Shown here: positions 37,701 through 48,528 of the stretch, piece by piece
Numbering within the stretch: the stretch's first letter is position 1
Layout of the letters: each line of letters begins with the position of its first letter
From: Haliclona indistincta
Taxonomy: Eukaryota > Porifera > Demospongiae > Haplosclerida > Chalinidae
Length of the DNA: 64,000 nt
Reading direction: 5' to 3'
NCBI GenBank assembly: GCA_964017065.1
Contig: OZ024784.1
Coordinates: 14,365,152 to 14,429,151, forward strand
The notes under the pieces: model-generated
What the model was told of the DNA's origin: nothing
Databases searched by the model: none
The model's input: the letters and a program-made list of their open reading frames with translations, nothing else
Program-made: the position numbers and the translations under genes

Positions 37701-40700
37701 TCATGAACTACTAAGATTTACCTGTGGTGCTAATTTCAGCGCTTAATATAAAGCAATTGCTGAGATACGCAATGTGCACAAACACTCACAAATGAACAGA
37801 ATAAAATAAAATAAAATAAAAATACAAGACACAAGTTCAGATGTTGCACAAAGTGTTCGGAAGGCCACAACCGTCCATCATTTGAGAGATGGATCTCCAC
37901 TTGGTTCTAGATCCCCGTAAACATAAGTTCGTAGCACGAATGATAGCAAAATGTAGTCGCACCTTAGCCCAACCCATCACGTTAGAGTAAGGTTTGTTCC
38001 AGATGAAGGAGAGGCGCTCTGCAACTCTCTTCAGGAAACAAGTTGCTTCACAACCAAAAACACCGTCAACAGATACAACAAAGGGAGTGAAGGAGGCACG
38101 CCTTGATTCAGCAGCTGCAGTGTATTTATTCTTTTTCTCAAGTTCAGCAGAGGAGAGAATGGCACTCACAGGACGACTAGAGTAAGACTGGGCGTCATTG
38201 TCAACGACACGAACATCAAGCAACGCCACAGTCTGAGGTTGCCATACACCCCGAGCGCTGAGGTCAGCAATCAATGCTGGAGAATCAACAGTATCATCAG
38301 CTTCTTTGACGATGGGCTCTCTCACTACCTCCTTGAATCCCATTGCTACCAAGTCTTCAAGAGCATCACGTATCTCATTTTGCCGTTGGATGACCAATCC
38401 GCCTTTCTTACAGTCAAGTGCGTGGCTGAATGTAGGAGAATCGCCACAACCGTCACAACTTGCAGGCCACAACCGTCACAACTTATATATTAATAGAAGA
38501 AAGGAAGTAATAGTAATAGTAATCTCCATTGTGATAAGCCAGAACGCTGTAGACTTACTGATGAACATTTTGAGAAATTAATAAACATCAAATGTGATTC
38601 TCACTTGCTAAACAAGTATTGGCGTTTTCAACACATATCTCAATAACATGTAATAGTAATTATTATAAAAGCTCCAGTAATAGTAATATAATAGATTACA
38701 TTTGTCCAACGTGTCCAAGCAGTAGTAATAGTAATAGTAATATATTATATTCAGGTGTAATTGACCCCCTGTCTGACTGTCCTTCTTTGAAGCTTAATTC
38801 AGGAATGGAAAGAATGATTTGTAACATCTGCTTTCTTTCCCAAGAAAGCATTTTTTTCCTAGAAAAGCATTCTTGGTCATTAACTTTAAAATTGGTTTTG
38901 AATGCTGTAGTAAACTCAGTCATGCTCATTTCCTATGTCTGACCAGCAATCCTTTCCAACACCCACTGGTCCTGTTAGTATAGTGCTAATCAGGGTTTCA
39001 TACAGCACCCAGGTGTCTGGTAGTGTAGCTTCTCAGATGTTGAAGGGTTTGTTGGTCACTTTAAACACTAAGTCAGTAGTTTAGGGGAGTCCCAGGCACC
39101 CTCCTACATGTACCTTATGCTAGTATAGGATGTGGTTCTCTGCACTGATAGTATATTTATTATTTTTAAAGTGCATATTCCTTCCTTTTGCAGATGATAT
39201 CTCCATTACTAGTGGTTTAATCGATCGCATGGTAGTGTCTGAAGGAAGCAACATCACTCACAGGTGTACAGCTGTCAGTCTGCCGGCTCCAGTTCTTGTC
39301 TGGCGGATTAATGGTACTATGATTTCCTCTGAACGTTATCGGGTCATAGCCGGAGCCAGTACTACTGATGGATCAGTAACTAGCACCTTGCAGGTCACCA
39401 ACACAATATCCAGTGACTCAGCTCTGATTGAGTGTGTGGCTATTAATACTGCTGGGAATACACCTCAAGCAATCTCCTCATCATCTCTAGTAACTATTAT
39501 CAGTGAGTCAGCCTGTCTGTCTGTCCATCTGTTTGGTATCTGTTTGTTTATGTTAGGACACACTAGGGGAAATTTGTTGTTATGTGAAAAGAATTGTTTT
39601 TATATCATGATTCTAGTTTAGTTGTTACTTGACACCTCTAGTTGTGTAAAGGTTTGCCCTACCTGACCATAAATAATTCACCTATCAGCTAAAAATTTAT
39701 CTTTATTTCCAGGCAAGCCCAACAGTTTGACACTTGAAAATGTCGACAACCGTGTCATTCTGACAGCTGAATTATCCACTAGGATTTCTAGACCATTTTT
39801 CCTCAGTTTGCGATTTACGAACACCACTGGTGAAACAACAGAAATTATTACTGTCAGCGATACAAGCTTTTTGGATACCAACAGAATATCATACACTATA
39901 CCAGAGGACAAGCTCCCGGGATATGCAATGTTTAGTGTCTCTGCAGCTCTGGTAGTCGACGGTAGAATGGGACCTTTTTCTACTGGATCTAATAAAATCA
40001 GTAAGCCACTGTCAAATAAGGATATAGCTATTTTTGTGTACAGCTAAATGTAGAACCAGTAGAAATACTAGAATACCTGTTTGTGACTGTGGACGACAGA
40101 CATACTGACATACTAACACTATGGTTAATTTAACTTTACTTATGCTATGTTATTGCAGGTGCTCCACCAGGTGGAACTACTACTAGTACCACTGAGCCTC
40201 CTTCCACGCTACCCAGTGGGAGTAATCAGACCATAGTCATAGCTCTGGTTATTGTCATAATACTACTCATTCTCGTGGTTGTGGGTTGCCTAGTTGCTCT
40301 CGTATGTGTGATATTGAAGAAGAGATCAAAGACATACCAAGCTACTCGTGACCCTCAATCAGTTCACGATGAAACTGTCCGCTATTCTTGTGCACGTGAA
40401 ACTGCGGAGGTCAAGGAACGCAGTCTTTCTCCATGTTAGTGGTTTCTCACTCTGTACACATGTCTTGTTTACCTTTCTCTTACACAGCTGAGTACTCACG
40501 ATCTTCGTACTCTCATAGTCAGACTCCTCACTCAATGGTTTCCTCTCACTCGTCATACAGTACTTGCACATCGTACAGTAACAGCACTAGTGGGAGGAGC
40601 CGCAGTGTCACTCCGATAGACAATCCACACGGTAGAGGAGATACCACCAGTTACATTTTTGATGAACCCGAGCAAGTTAAAGAGAAACCCAGGCAGCAAC

Positions 40701-41742
40701 CACCCTCAAAAAGAGAGACTCCTGTGCACGGTAGAGGAGATAGCACCAGTTACATTTTTGATGAACCCGAGCAAGTTAAAGAGAAACCCAGGCACCAACC
40801 ACCCTCAAAAAGAGAGACTCCTGTACCAGAAGGTGGTAAAAGGAAGTCTCGTGAAGGTAACTACTAATGATTGTGTACTTCACTTTTAATCCTAGTGATT
40901 TTGATAGGATCTGCTCCCAGACTGGATGATAGAAAAAGAAGCCACACAGAAGCTAAACATGAGGAAAAGAGAAAGCCTGGTGAAGGTAAATGGCTGTGTG
41001 CTTCACTGTGAATTTTTACATTGTTTAATTATTTTAATAGGATCTTCTTCCAGACTGGATGATAGAAAAAGAAGTCACACAGAAGGTAAATGGTGATAGC
41101 ACTGATAATCACTTCTCGTTATCTGGTTTGTATAGTTGCAATGAGTACTAAACAAGAAGACAAGAGAAGGTCTAGTGAAGGTATGCATGTTTGTGAATCT
41201 AACCACAAGCTGTTGTTATTACTCTATACTCAGGAATAGCAAGATCCAATCACAATGACCATCATCATCGGCATCATCATCGTGGTGACCACCATCGCCA
41301 TCATCATCGCCACTACGTCGGTGCAACTGATTCCCCCATCTCTCCGAGCCATGCAGCATCTATGCCTGTGCTTGAGCAGTCCATACAGTCTACTGTTGAG
41401 TCTCTGGAGAACTCTCTCAAGAACTCTAACAAACATGCTCCTGTTAGTGCCAGCACCATGATCCCTTCTTCCTCTGCTACTGCTGCTGCTGCTGCTACTG
41501 TGACTGATGCCTCAGCATTGGGCACTTCGTCCAATGTGAACTCTCAAATAGTCTATTTTAATGAGAATGAGGAAAAAGCAAGGAAAGAAAAAGAACGAGT
41601 ACTTGAGGAGAGCAAATTATCAGCTGCTACAGCTACTCCTCCTCTTGGTGTCACTGTGACAACCCAGAAATTGGACAGCAATGAAAGCGATGAGGAAGAT
41701 GACTTCCTCATGGTGGATTATTTATCGGAGAATAAGACTTAG
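31717..41742 (+). CDS. Type I Ig-domain membrane receptor with a repetitive cytoplasmic tail
   Basis: Ten exons (31717-32047, 33406-33744, 39194-39502, 39713-40000, 40159-40434, 40488-40856, 40908-40985, 41041-41085, 41136-41180, 41234-41742) encode 862 residues; the frame closes. All introns are phase 1. The order is signal peptide (YYMLVVIFSLALTTPANG), short Ig (ending EGRYRC), V-like Ig (RIDCTF ... VEWWKG ... EGYFCRV), I-set-like Ig (ITHRC ... LVWRING ... ALIECVA) and a Cys-less beta module, perhaps FN3-like. A Thr/Pro stalk and one membrane helix (IVIALVIVIILLILVVVGCL) follow. The tail carries two copies of a 33-residue repeat (GRGD-T/S-TSYIFDEPEQ ... KRETPV), three micro-exons with a repeated RLDDRKRSHTE motif, a His-rich patch (HHHRHHHRGDHHRHHHRHY) and an acidic end. 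The third intron is 5.4 kb and full of repeats. The gene is not recognised as a named family. Confidence 0.88.
35380..36870. mobile_element. Imperfect inverted-repeat element, non-coding
   Basis: A segment near 35660-35710 (AGTCTCGACCACACCTCTCA and flanking bases) is repeated in inverted orientation near 36590-36645 (TGAGAGGTGTGGTTGAGA). Weaker complementarity continues outward (CACGGGCAGG near 35510 against CCTGCCCGTA near 36748). This fits an old DNA element of roughly 1.3-1.5 kb. No transposase is left and the ends are only approximate. Confidence 0.5.
37080..37570. repeat. Dispersed repeat with 25-base minisatellite core, copy 1
   Basis: About eight tandem units of a 25-base word (AGCAGAACCATGGTAGCATG plus CAAGC) at about 37170-37370 sit inside a longer repeat. 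Its flanks (CAGATGCCTCAGTGCAGTAG on the left; AGACGCTTTCGCTCGCTAG on the right) recur around 55690-56440. Both copies share the order left flank, minisatellite, right flank, so the whole unit is a dispersed, probably mobile, sequence. Confidence 0.75.
37837..38472 (-). pseudogene. 3' end of a retroelement polyprotein (C-terminal nuclease-like region)
   Basis: The minus-strand frame encodes about 210 residues. It begins with a zinc-ribbon-like pattern (CDGCGDSPTFSHALDCKKGG), continues with an acidic motif block (ALIADLSARGVW, then ALLDVRVVDNDAQSY) and ends RATNLCLRGSRTKW. I know this type of segment from the C-terminal ends of reverse-transcriptase polyproteins in several eukaryotes, where the acidic block resembles a PD-(D/E)XK nuclease. 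Nothing upstream encodes the reverse transcriptase, so the copy is 5'-truncated. Just past the stop, at lower coordinates, lies a (TTTTA)n tail on the minus strand (37799-37820), as expected for a target-primed retrotransposon 3' end. It lies antisense within the receptor intron. Confidence 0.7.
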
Positions 41743-42166
41743 TATAGAATTTGTGCCATATTGACAGCATATGTTGTGAGTTCACAACATTATCGTTATT
41801 GTGCGTTCAGTCAGTCAGTCAGTCATCATTGTATTTTCATTTTTTAACTTTGTATATGCACATCAATGCACCCACCCACCCACCTCACCACTGCACTACA
41901 AATTGCTCCATACTACATTATCTCATACTCGCTCGCACACAAACCCCACTATTATTTTTAAAAACATGTACATCTAATTATTGTTAATTACAATTTTGAA
42001 GGTATTAATTTTAGCAACTCATGAATAATATTTGTCTTGCACTCGATAAAAAGCGCTGGAGTATACTGCATGCATCAGATAGTTGACAGGCTCGGAGATC
42101 ATTCAATTCCCTGCTAACTGGTGTTTTTCTCGAAAGACTGAAACACCATACCAACACCCTTGTACC
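41743..42166. promoter_or_regulatory. Intergenic region before the A-type receptor
   Basis: This holds the 3' UTR of the preceding receptor and the promoter of the A-type gene. It is AT-rich with a CCCACCCACCCACC run at 41871-41883. A TATA-like GATAAAAAG lies near 42045, about 120 bases before the ATG; its role is a guess. Confidence 0.35.
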
Positions 42167-44051
42167 ATGGACGGCTTGCAGCTCGTATTGGTCGTCTTTC
42201 TTAGTATTACTGCTGTCTGCACAGTTGGCCAGGAAGACAACAGTATTGACGCAAAAATCAAAACCCGCGATGTAAATAATATTACTGTCCAGTGTGTGCA
42301 AAGGGATGGCGGAGAGACCCCTGTCGGGAATCCGACATGGTATTTGAACGGAGCTACTATTGGCGAGAATCCTTGCCTGAACTCACGTAAATTGAATGGA
42401 AACTTACTTTCGTTCACTATAACTCCTGATTGTGAAGGCTACCTGCAGTGCAGCTCAGGTTCCAGGTGTTCCTCGCCACAACGCGTGTACGGTAAGTCGA
42501 CTCTACCGTCTTTTTCTCTTTTCCTCTTTGTTATCGGAGAAGCCTCACTAAATTGCATAAAGAATGCACAGTGCACTATCAAGGATGGTTGTTGTATAAA
42601 GTCATGCGTGTTCTCTCTGTCCTCTATAGCCTATCCGACGCTCTCTACTGTTGGATCAACAGAACGAATGGCAATGCCTGGATCAGATGTGGTGTTGCCA
42701 TGCTATTTAACTGTGTCTGCATTTAATAACTTTGAAGTATGTTGGTTCTTTACTAGGAATGGCAACCGAAGGATGGAGATTTCTTGTACATCTGGATCAG
42801 ACTATAGCCTCAAACTCCCCATGGTCAATAGCAGCAGGATAGGGAGATACCAGTGTAAAGCAACCGCTACTTCTCAAAATGGTCTGCCGAATAGCCCGTC
42901 ATTAACTGAATTGGGTCCAAACATTATGTTGTCTATATTTGGTAAGCGACACAAAATCCAGTAGCTGCACAGTAATTACTAATTTCTTTTCAACCCAGAA
43001 CCAGTTCATCTGACCAGTGAAATTGAAGCTTCGTTTCAAAGTGGCATGTATCAGTTTTCGGCTCCTTCCGCAAGAGGAACACCACCATATACATACAAAT
43101 GGTTTATCAACAATGCTGAAGACACAACCACTGATAGCACTTTAACAATCCCGCTAGCCAGCAACTTGCTTACCACAGTGATGGTATCTGTCTCCAATCA
43201 CCAAGATCAGACTGATACTACCTTTACTGCAAACAGGACTGCAATTCTAGTGAACTCTATGATGATGTGTAAGTTTTGTGTTGTTCTTAGTGGATTGTAT
43301 GAAGCCATCAAGTTAGTTCTATTACCCTACAAAAGCTTACGTAACTGAAGCGATTCTCTAAACAACTTTCAATATGTGTTTTGTCTTTGCAGGTCCAACC
43401 ATTAGTCCGACCAATCTACCTGTGTTTCCTGTGTCTCCAGTGACACAAGATACTATTGTTCCAGCAGTCTTGTTGGGAGTGTTCACGGTCCTTGGATTTC
43501 TAGCCATTTTCATTCTGTTGTTCATCACTTTATGCTTGTACAACAAAAAAAGTAATCTGGAACTAGAAAAAAAGACGATGGAACAAAAGTTGACTTATAA
43601 AGAAAACAATCTTCAGCAACAAATAAAGAACCTAGAAGAGAAGAATTGTGAGCTGAAAATAAATCTCGAGCATCAAATTTCATCTGCCAGTGATGTCGAC
43701 AATCCGATTGGTTTGCAATTTGTTAAAATAGCCACGGAAATAATGAATCTTTGTTCACGCAGTGCACATTCCGACATGTTCTACTTGAATGCTGTTGCAA
43801 ATATTATGCAAAGCATGTCGAAAAATTGTACTGATGCACGATCCAGGGCTCTTGTTCGTACTGTACGAAACAGTGCCGAGGAGTTATTTGATAAGTTTTC
43901 TGAAGAAGAATGGGGACACATATCTTCTGAGCCAGCCAATTGTGGAGACAATAAAGTTTGCTGTGATGACGTGTCCGACTTAGACAGTGCCAAGGATTTT
44001 TTCAAGTTATATTTAGGAAAGTTAGATGCTATTCTTCAAACAGAAGGATAA
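42167..44051 (+). CDS. A-type Ig receptor with coiled-coil cytoplasmic tail, copy 1
   Basis: Four exons (42167-42491, 42630-42941, 42999-43268, 43393-44051) encode 521 residues; the frame closes and all introns are phase 1. The start was taken at MDGLQLVLVVFLSITAVCTVG, a clear signal peptide, because the same ATG is kept in the second copy at 60356. The first exon carries a short Ig domain (ITVQC ... WYLNG ... CEGYLQCSSG). The second carries a full Ig domain (VVLPCYL ... FEVCWFF ... RIGRYQCKA). The third carries a Cys-less beta module with YKWFINN. The last exon holds the membrane helix (PAVLLGVFTVLGFLAIFILL), a coiled coil (LEKKTMEQKL to LEHQISS) and a helical terminal segment rich in alternating hydrophobics (VKIATEIMNL ... 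ANIMQSM ... LVRTVRNSA). There is no kinase or known signalling domain. Confidence 0.9.
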
Positions 44052-45071
44052 TTTTATTTTTAGCACCATAAATTATTATTATTTTTGTGTTTTTGTATTG
44101 TAGCTTATAGAACTAATGATGTAAATCTTTTGCGGTTAGCATTACGTAGCTGTGAAGATTTATTAGTTAGACCGCGCTAACTGTTGACAAAATATAATAA
44201 TGTCGTTTCTACCGATATCTATGCTACTGCTTATGGCGTGTTGTTTTACGAAGCCTGTTGGTTGCCAGCAATTATTTTCAGTTCAAGTTCTCTCGCCTCG
44301 TATGATCAACAATGTAACGATTCGTTGTGAAGAAAGTAGTGGAAATTCTGTCACCGATGGTTTAGTGTTCTATAGAAATGGTGTCAATCAGCTTGTAGAT
44401 CGGTGTTTATCTGCTGGCGAGAAACTGGAAGATGGAAAGTTCATGCTGCAAGTGAGTCCGAGCTGCGAGGGTCACTACATGTGTCTTTATAATCTGTTTT
44501 TATCTTTATTGCAGCATATCCACAACAAGTATTGATACCATTCTCTCAATCAACAGTGATTCAGAAAATTTGGGGGAGCAGTGTAACCATCCAGTGCGAT
44601 ATAATACCGTCAGCACTTTCTAACTTCGACATCAGGTGGTATCATAATAATACTGAGATACCTGATGAAAATGAGTATGAGCTGCGATTAGACAATTTGA
44701 ATATATCACACAATGGAAATTACAGCTGTTCGGCAAGAGCAATTCCAAATGACGATTTGGCTAATTCAAATTGTATTTCAGTAGTGCACGGTCCTATGAT
44801 GCAACTAAATGTTATTGGTGAGTATAGATTTTTATCAGTACAATAATAATTTATTTTCTGTACAGAGCCTGTTCAGCTTGCACAAGACCTGCAGTTCATC
44901 AGAAATAGTGATGGTACCTATAACTTTACAGTACTAGCGACAGGAGCTAATGTGACTTGTCGTTGGTTTGTTGACGATGTACTGGTCAATACCTCTACCA
45001 TGCCATTACTGAGACAAGATTTTAAACCAGGGAATGCTTCGAAGATTGCTGTAGAGATTTCAGATGAACTA

Positions 45072-45215
45072 CAGCGGTTTCATTACTCCTTGCAACAGCC
45101 ACAAAAGCGTAAAGCGTCATCCGTGCCTTATTTGGAAGGTATTATTACATTGCGTGATTTAGGTTCACGCTCTACGCTTCACGCTCTACGTGTGCAAGAT
45201 GTAATAAAACCGCTG
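45072..45215. mobile_element. 144-base MITE with TA duplication inside an Ig-receptor exon
   Basis: The element begins CAGCGGTTTCATTAC and ends GTAATAAAACCGCTG. The imperfect inverted arms are about 23 bases long. TA lies on both sides (45070-45071 and 45216-45217). The related uninterrupted exon at 58626-58650 has a single TA at the same point, which proves insertion and gives the duplication as TA. This is the signature of Tc1/mariner-type elements. Confidence 0.92.
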
Positions 45216-45278
45216 TATCTCAGCTTGTTTCTCAAACTGTGTGTGTTTACATACCACCCAACAACCTAAAATTCATTG

Positions 45279-46606
45279 GTAAGATTAAACAGTTCTACTC
45301 TAAAAACTACTCTAAAAATTGAATGATTCAAGTTAGCTACTAGGCTACAATGTACACCAACAAGTAAGTGGTAATGCGATTGACTATAGACCATGCATCC
45401 CTCATCAGTGACTGCTGTGCTGGGTCAACTATAAGTCAGTCAAAGCTCACATTTTAATTGCTATGTATAGTCACTGATATAGGGATGCTGGTCTAGTACT
45501 AATTAGCCAGTCAATCATGCATGTTACCATTCTGTGTAGCCTTTGTGAGATGGTACAAAACCTGGACTATGAGTCATGGACTGGACCGAGAAGTGAAATT
45601 TGCATCATCAGACACATTAGTAACACAATCACAGTGCTATTTATCAAAGCCGTAAATTTAAAATCTACCATTTACTAGTCACTGCGAGTAAGGTCACTAT
45701 TATTGGTGGGGACAAAATTTAGCAATCTTTGAATTGGCGAGTACTAATTTTAGCGATTCCTTAAATTCTAAACCATGAATACAATTGGCATGTACTATTT
45801 TTAGCAATTATGATGTCTTCACTAAATTCGCTAAAATTAGTACCCGCTAATAATAGTAACAGTAAGGTAGTTGCATGCTTAGAAAGTGCAACTCATCATT
45901 TAAATCAATTGATGCAAACAAGCTTCTCCGACTATTTTTCTATTTGTGAGTGAAAAAGCTAAGTAGGCTCCTGAATTTGTCAGCAATCCATGCATATAGC
46001 TACTCAACTAACTAATTACGCAGGATTATAATATAATTATACATAAACTACATAGTAGCAGATGCACTAAAAGTTGCAAACATAGACGAATTGCTCAACT
46101 GCAATGCTAATGCATGTATCTATAGTGCATGTTTGCCTTCCAATCGCTATTGGTATTTGTGCAAGTTTACTCAATCTAGTCATCGAAAAAAAATTCACTT
46201 TTCGGTCCAGTCCACTGTCAAGCCCATGAGTCCAGGTTTTGTACCATCTCCCTTTTCGTTGGTGTACATTGTGGACCAGTGGCTGATTTTTATTGTTCTC
46301 TACTTTAATTTCATTAGAAATCACTAATTTTTGCTTGTATCCTATTAAGTGCTCTCACTTATTAGCTGAAGTCATAGAGCTAGCACACCATTAAAAATTA
46401 GTTATCTAAAAAATAATCAGAAAAGCATTACTTCTAGGTTTGTTATTTTAATGAGCAACAACACTGAAGACCAGAGTTAAGTGTTTTAAAGTCATCGTTA
46501 CCAGTGTTTGAATACTATTATGATTTTTGCTCATCCCATAGTTACCATGCACCGTAATTATAATGGAATTTTATAATGGAATACTACTGAAATTTTATTC
46601 TTATAG
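45279..46606. other. Intron of the broken B-type gene with nested inverted-repeat elements
   Basis: Arms around 45345-45365 plus 45547-45600 pair in inverted orientation with about 46193-46275 (shared word GATGGTACAAAACCTGGACT). The left arm is split by a second small inverted-repeat element (about 45375-45530, with CATCCCTCATCAGTGACT against AGTCACTGATATAGGGATG). Neither codes for protein. Confidence 0.6.
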
Positions 46607-47277
46607 GAATGGCTGCTGGCTTAGGCTTCCTTTGTCTCATTATCTTACTATTAATAATTATTTTTGCTGTTGTCGTCACTGGAATATCACGCAAAAAATC
46701 CAAACAGCCAGAAGATCCTCAGCAACAGTCTCCTCAGCAACAGTCTCCTCAGCAACAGCCTCCTCAGCAACCTCAGCCTCCTCAGCAACCTCAGTCTCCT
46801 CAGCAACAGCCTCCTCAGCAACCTCAGCCTCCTCAGCAACCTCAGCCTCCTCAGCAACAGCAAGAACCTCAAGTACCACTCGTGGATACTGTAGCAAAAA
46901 AAATACAGCAGGCTTTTGTTGATGCAGCAAACACTAGGCGCATTCATGATCACCTACCACGTTTTTTCATTGAGTGTATAAAGAGTGTTCTTGAGAAAGC
47001 TGGACCAATACTTCTTTCAGAGAGAGATTGTTCTAGGCGTCCACCTATAACAGAGCGCAAAGCATTTCATGAATGTGTGCAAAAAATGATAGCACTAGCT
47101 CAAAAGATGATCAAGGAATACGAAGATAATGCACATAAAAGGGATATAGAAACAGATGATAATGGTGATGATGATGATGATGTACTTTACGAGAGAGCAG
47201 AGCTTCTGAAGGAAGTCAATTTACTGAAAGATCTACTGAAACAAGAAGAATTTTGTTCCTTTACTACTACAAGTTAG

Positions 47278-47639
47278 TTGAAATTTAAACTTCTAAAATT
47301 TCGATGCAAAACTGTAGATCAATTTTCTTTACTTAATTGTAATTAAATAAGTAACAAAAGAACAGAAAAGTTTAGGAACCACAAGTTTTGATTGTTTGGT
47401 TTGATTATTGTTTATTTTTACTATAACTTATTCCTTGTTAGCTAGTTCATAATGTATGATTTCTATCATTATGTGGAAAAATTATTAGATATGTGTTCAC
47501 TTTTTCTTCCAAATCCTGACCTCATACAAAATGCATGTTTATTCAGTCAGTCTCCTTGATCAAATTGTACAGAAAATCACATCTTGACGTCATTTTGTAT
47601 GTCTCTTGTACATGTATTTATTATTTATGGAGTGCAGTC
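47278..47639. other. 3' flank of the broken B-type gene, nothing recognised
   Basis: AT-rich sequence without coding or repeat signals that I can identify. Confidence 0.5.
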
Positions 47640-48113
47640 ATCTTCAGCTTTTGAGACTAAGTCTATTTAATAACTCTTTTATGCCTACTGATGCCCAGAG
47701 AAGGCTCAACAACAATATCCAAGTACTATTGTAGACCCTGTCAGACTACTGTCTTGACTGAGTACAAGAAAAATGGGCTGCAGGCTGAAATGGAGGACAC
47801 ATAATAATGCAATTCTCAGCTAGCAGATGTAGGCTCAATCATTGTTGTGGTTGTTCGTCTTAGTTAGTTCAGAAAGCTGTGCTACGATGGTAACTGTTTA
47901 GCACTAGAGTCGAAACAGTATCACCAGACTGTGAAGGTTTTAGTACTCTAGAACACCTTAAAAAGTGAGTAATTCATTGTCTGCACCTTATAAATCAGCA
48001 TATTCAGAACTAGCAACAATACAATCAACAGTAATTCAGAAAATTTGCAGAGCAGTTTAAGCATCCAGTATAATATACTGCACTTTCTAACTTTGACAAC
48101 AGGTGGTATCATA
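47640..48113 (+). pseudogene. B-type receptor pseudogene, 5' half
   Basis: The sequence matches the 5' flank and first two exons of the B-type gene at 57540-58205 with many small deletions (for example ATGCAATTCTCAGCTAGCAG at about 47808, TCACCAGACTGTGAAGG at about 47921, CTTTCTAACTTTGACA at about 48085). The signal-peptide frame is lost. The homology stops at GGTGGTATCATAA and resumes at 50043 after a 1.9-kb insertion. Confidence 0.8.
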
Positions 48114-48234
48114 ACTAGTACATTCATGGAATGGCAGGGGCGAGCCTGAGCATTGATGTAATTTAGCCTCGTTAGTGTATAGTTGTGTATGACTTATAAT
48201 TATTATTTGCACCGGGTGATTTGCACCAGGTTAT

Positions 48235-48528
48235 TAGTCAGGCGTGGCCTGCCTAATCGCATACTGTATATAGTCAGGGGACACTAGTATACACGACTTG
48301 TGCCCGTCGCAGCTATAGCTGCGACCCAATCAGATTGCAGTATCAGTTATGAATCTAATTTGCCATTGTGATAATGCGATAACTAGCACGTGTACGCCCA
48401 CGCATGTTAATACTACGTTAACCACTTCCTAAAATAATTGTAACCGCTACATTCCAGCGCGACGACTCAGGTATACTAGTGTCCCCTGACTATATACAGT
48501 ATGCGATTAGGCAGGCCACGCCTGACTA
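48235..48528. mobile_element. 294-base Mutator-like MITE with 58-base perfect TIRs
   Basis: The ends TAGTCAGGCGTGGCC and GGCCACGCCTGACTA belong to 58-base perfect inverted repeats. They are flanked by the 9-base duplication CCAGGTTAT (48226-48234 and 48529-48537). TAGTC ends and the 9-base duplication match the hairpin element at 15563, which suggests mobilisation by related transposases. Confidence 0.92.

Larger units (their letters stand above)
33745..39193. other. 5.4-kb intron of the Ig receptor, repeat-rich
   Basis: No receptor exon is visible here. The intron contains an imperfect inverted-repeat element (about 35380-36870), a dispersed repeat with a minisatellite core (about 37080-37570), a retroelement remnant (about 37800-38480) and (AGTAAT)n runs near 38503 and 38725. 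The 33750-35380 part is AT-rich with nothing recognisable. Confidence 0.6.
44200..47277 (+). pseudogene. B-type Ig receptor, chimeric and broken
   Basis: The ATG at 44200 opens a signal peptide (MSFLPISMLLLMACC) and a short Ig domain identical in plan to the gene at 62476. After TACATGTGT the exon runs straight into intron sequence of the other B-type gene (TTATAATCTGTTTTTATC), so the usual donor is missing. A second Ig exon (44515-44817: VTIQCDI ... IRWYHNN ... NYSCSA) and a third module exon (44866-45278) match 58074-58787. The third exon is interrupted by a 144-base MITE that shifts the frame to a stop at 45267-45269. A last exon (46607-47277) remains open: membrane helix (GLGFLCLIILLLIIIFAVVV), a PQQQ/PPQQP-rich segment and the helical terminal segment. 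As assembled it should not make a full receptor unless splicing bypasses both lesions. Confidence 0.8.

Noticed and set aside
40620..40745. RGD motifs (HGRGD) as integrin ligands
   Set aside because: They lie after the membrane helix, so they should be cytoplasmic in this topology.
44470..44514. A 32-base intron rescuing the chimeric B-type gene
   Set aside because: It is in the correct phase, but shorter than every other intron seen (about 46 bases or more) and with a poor donor; kept only as a remote possibility.
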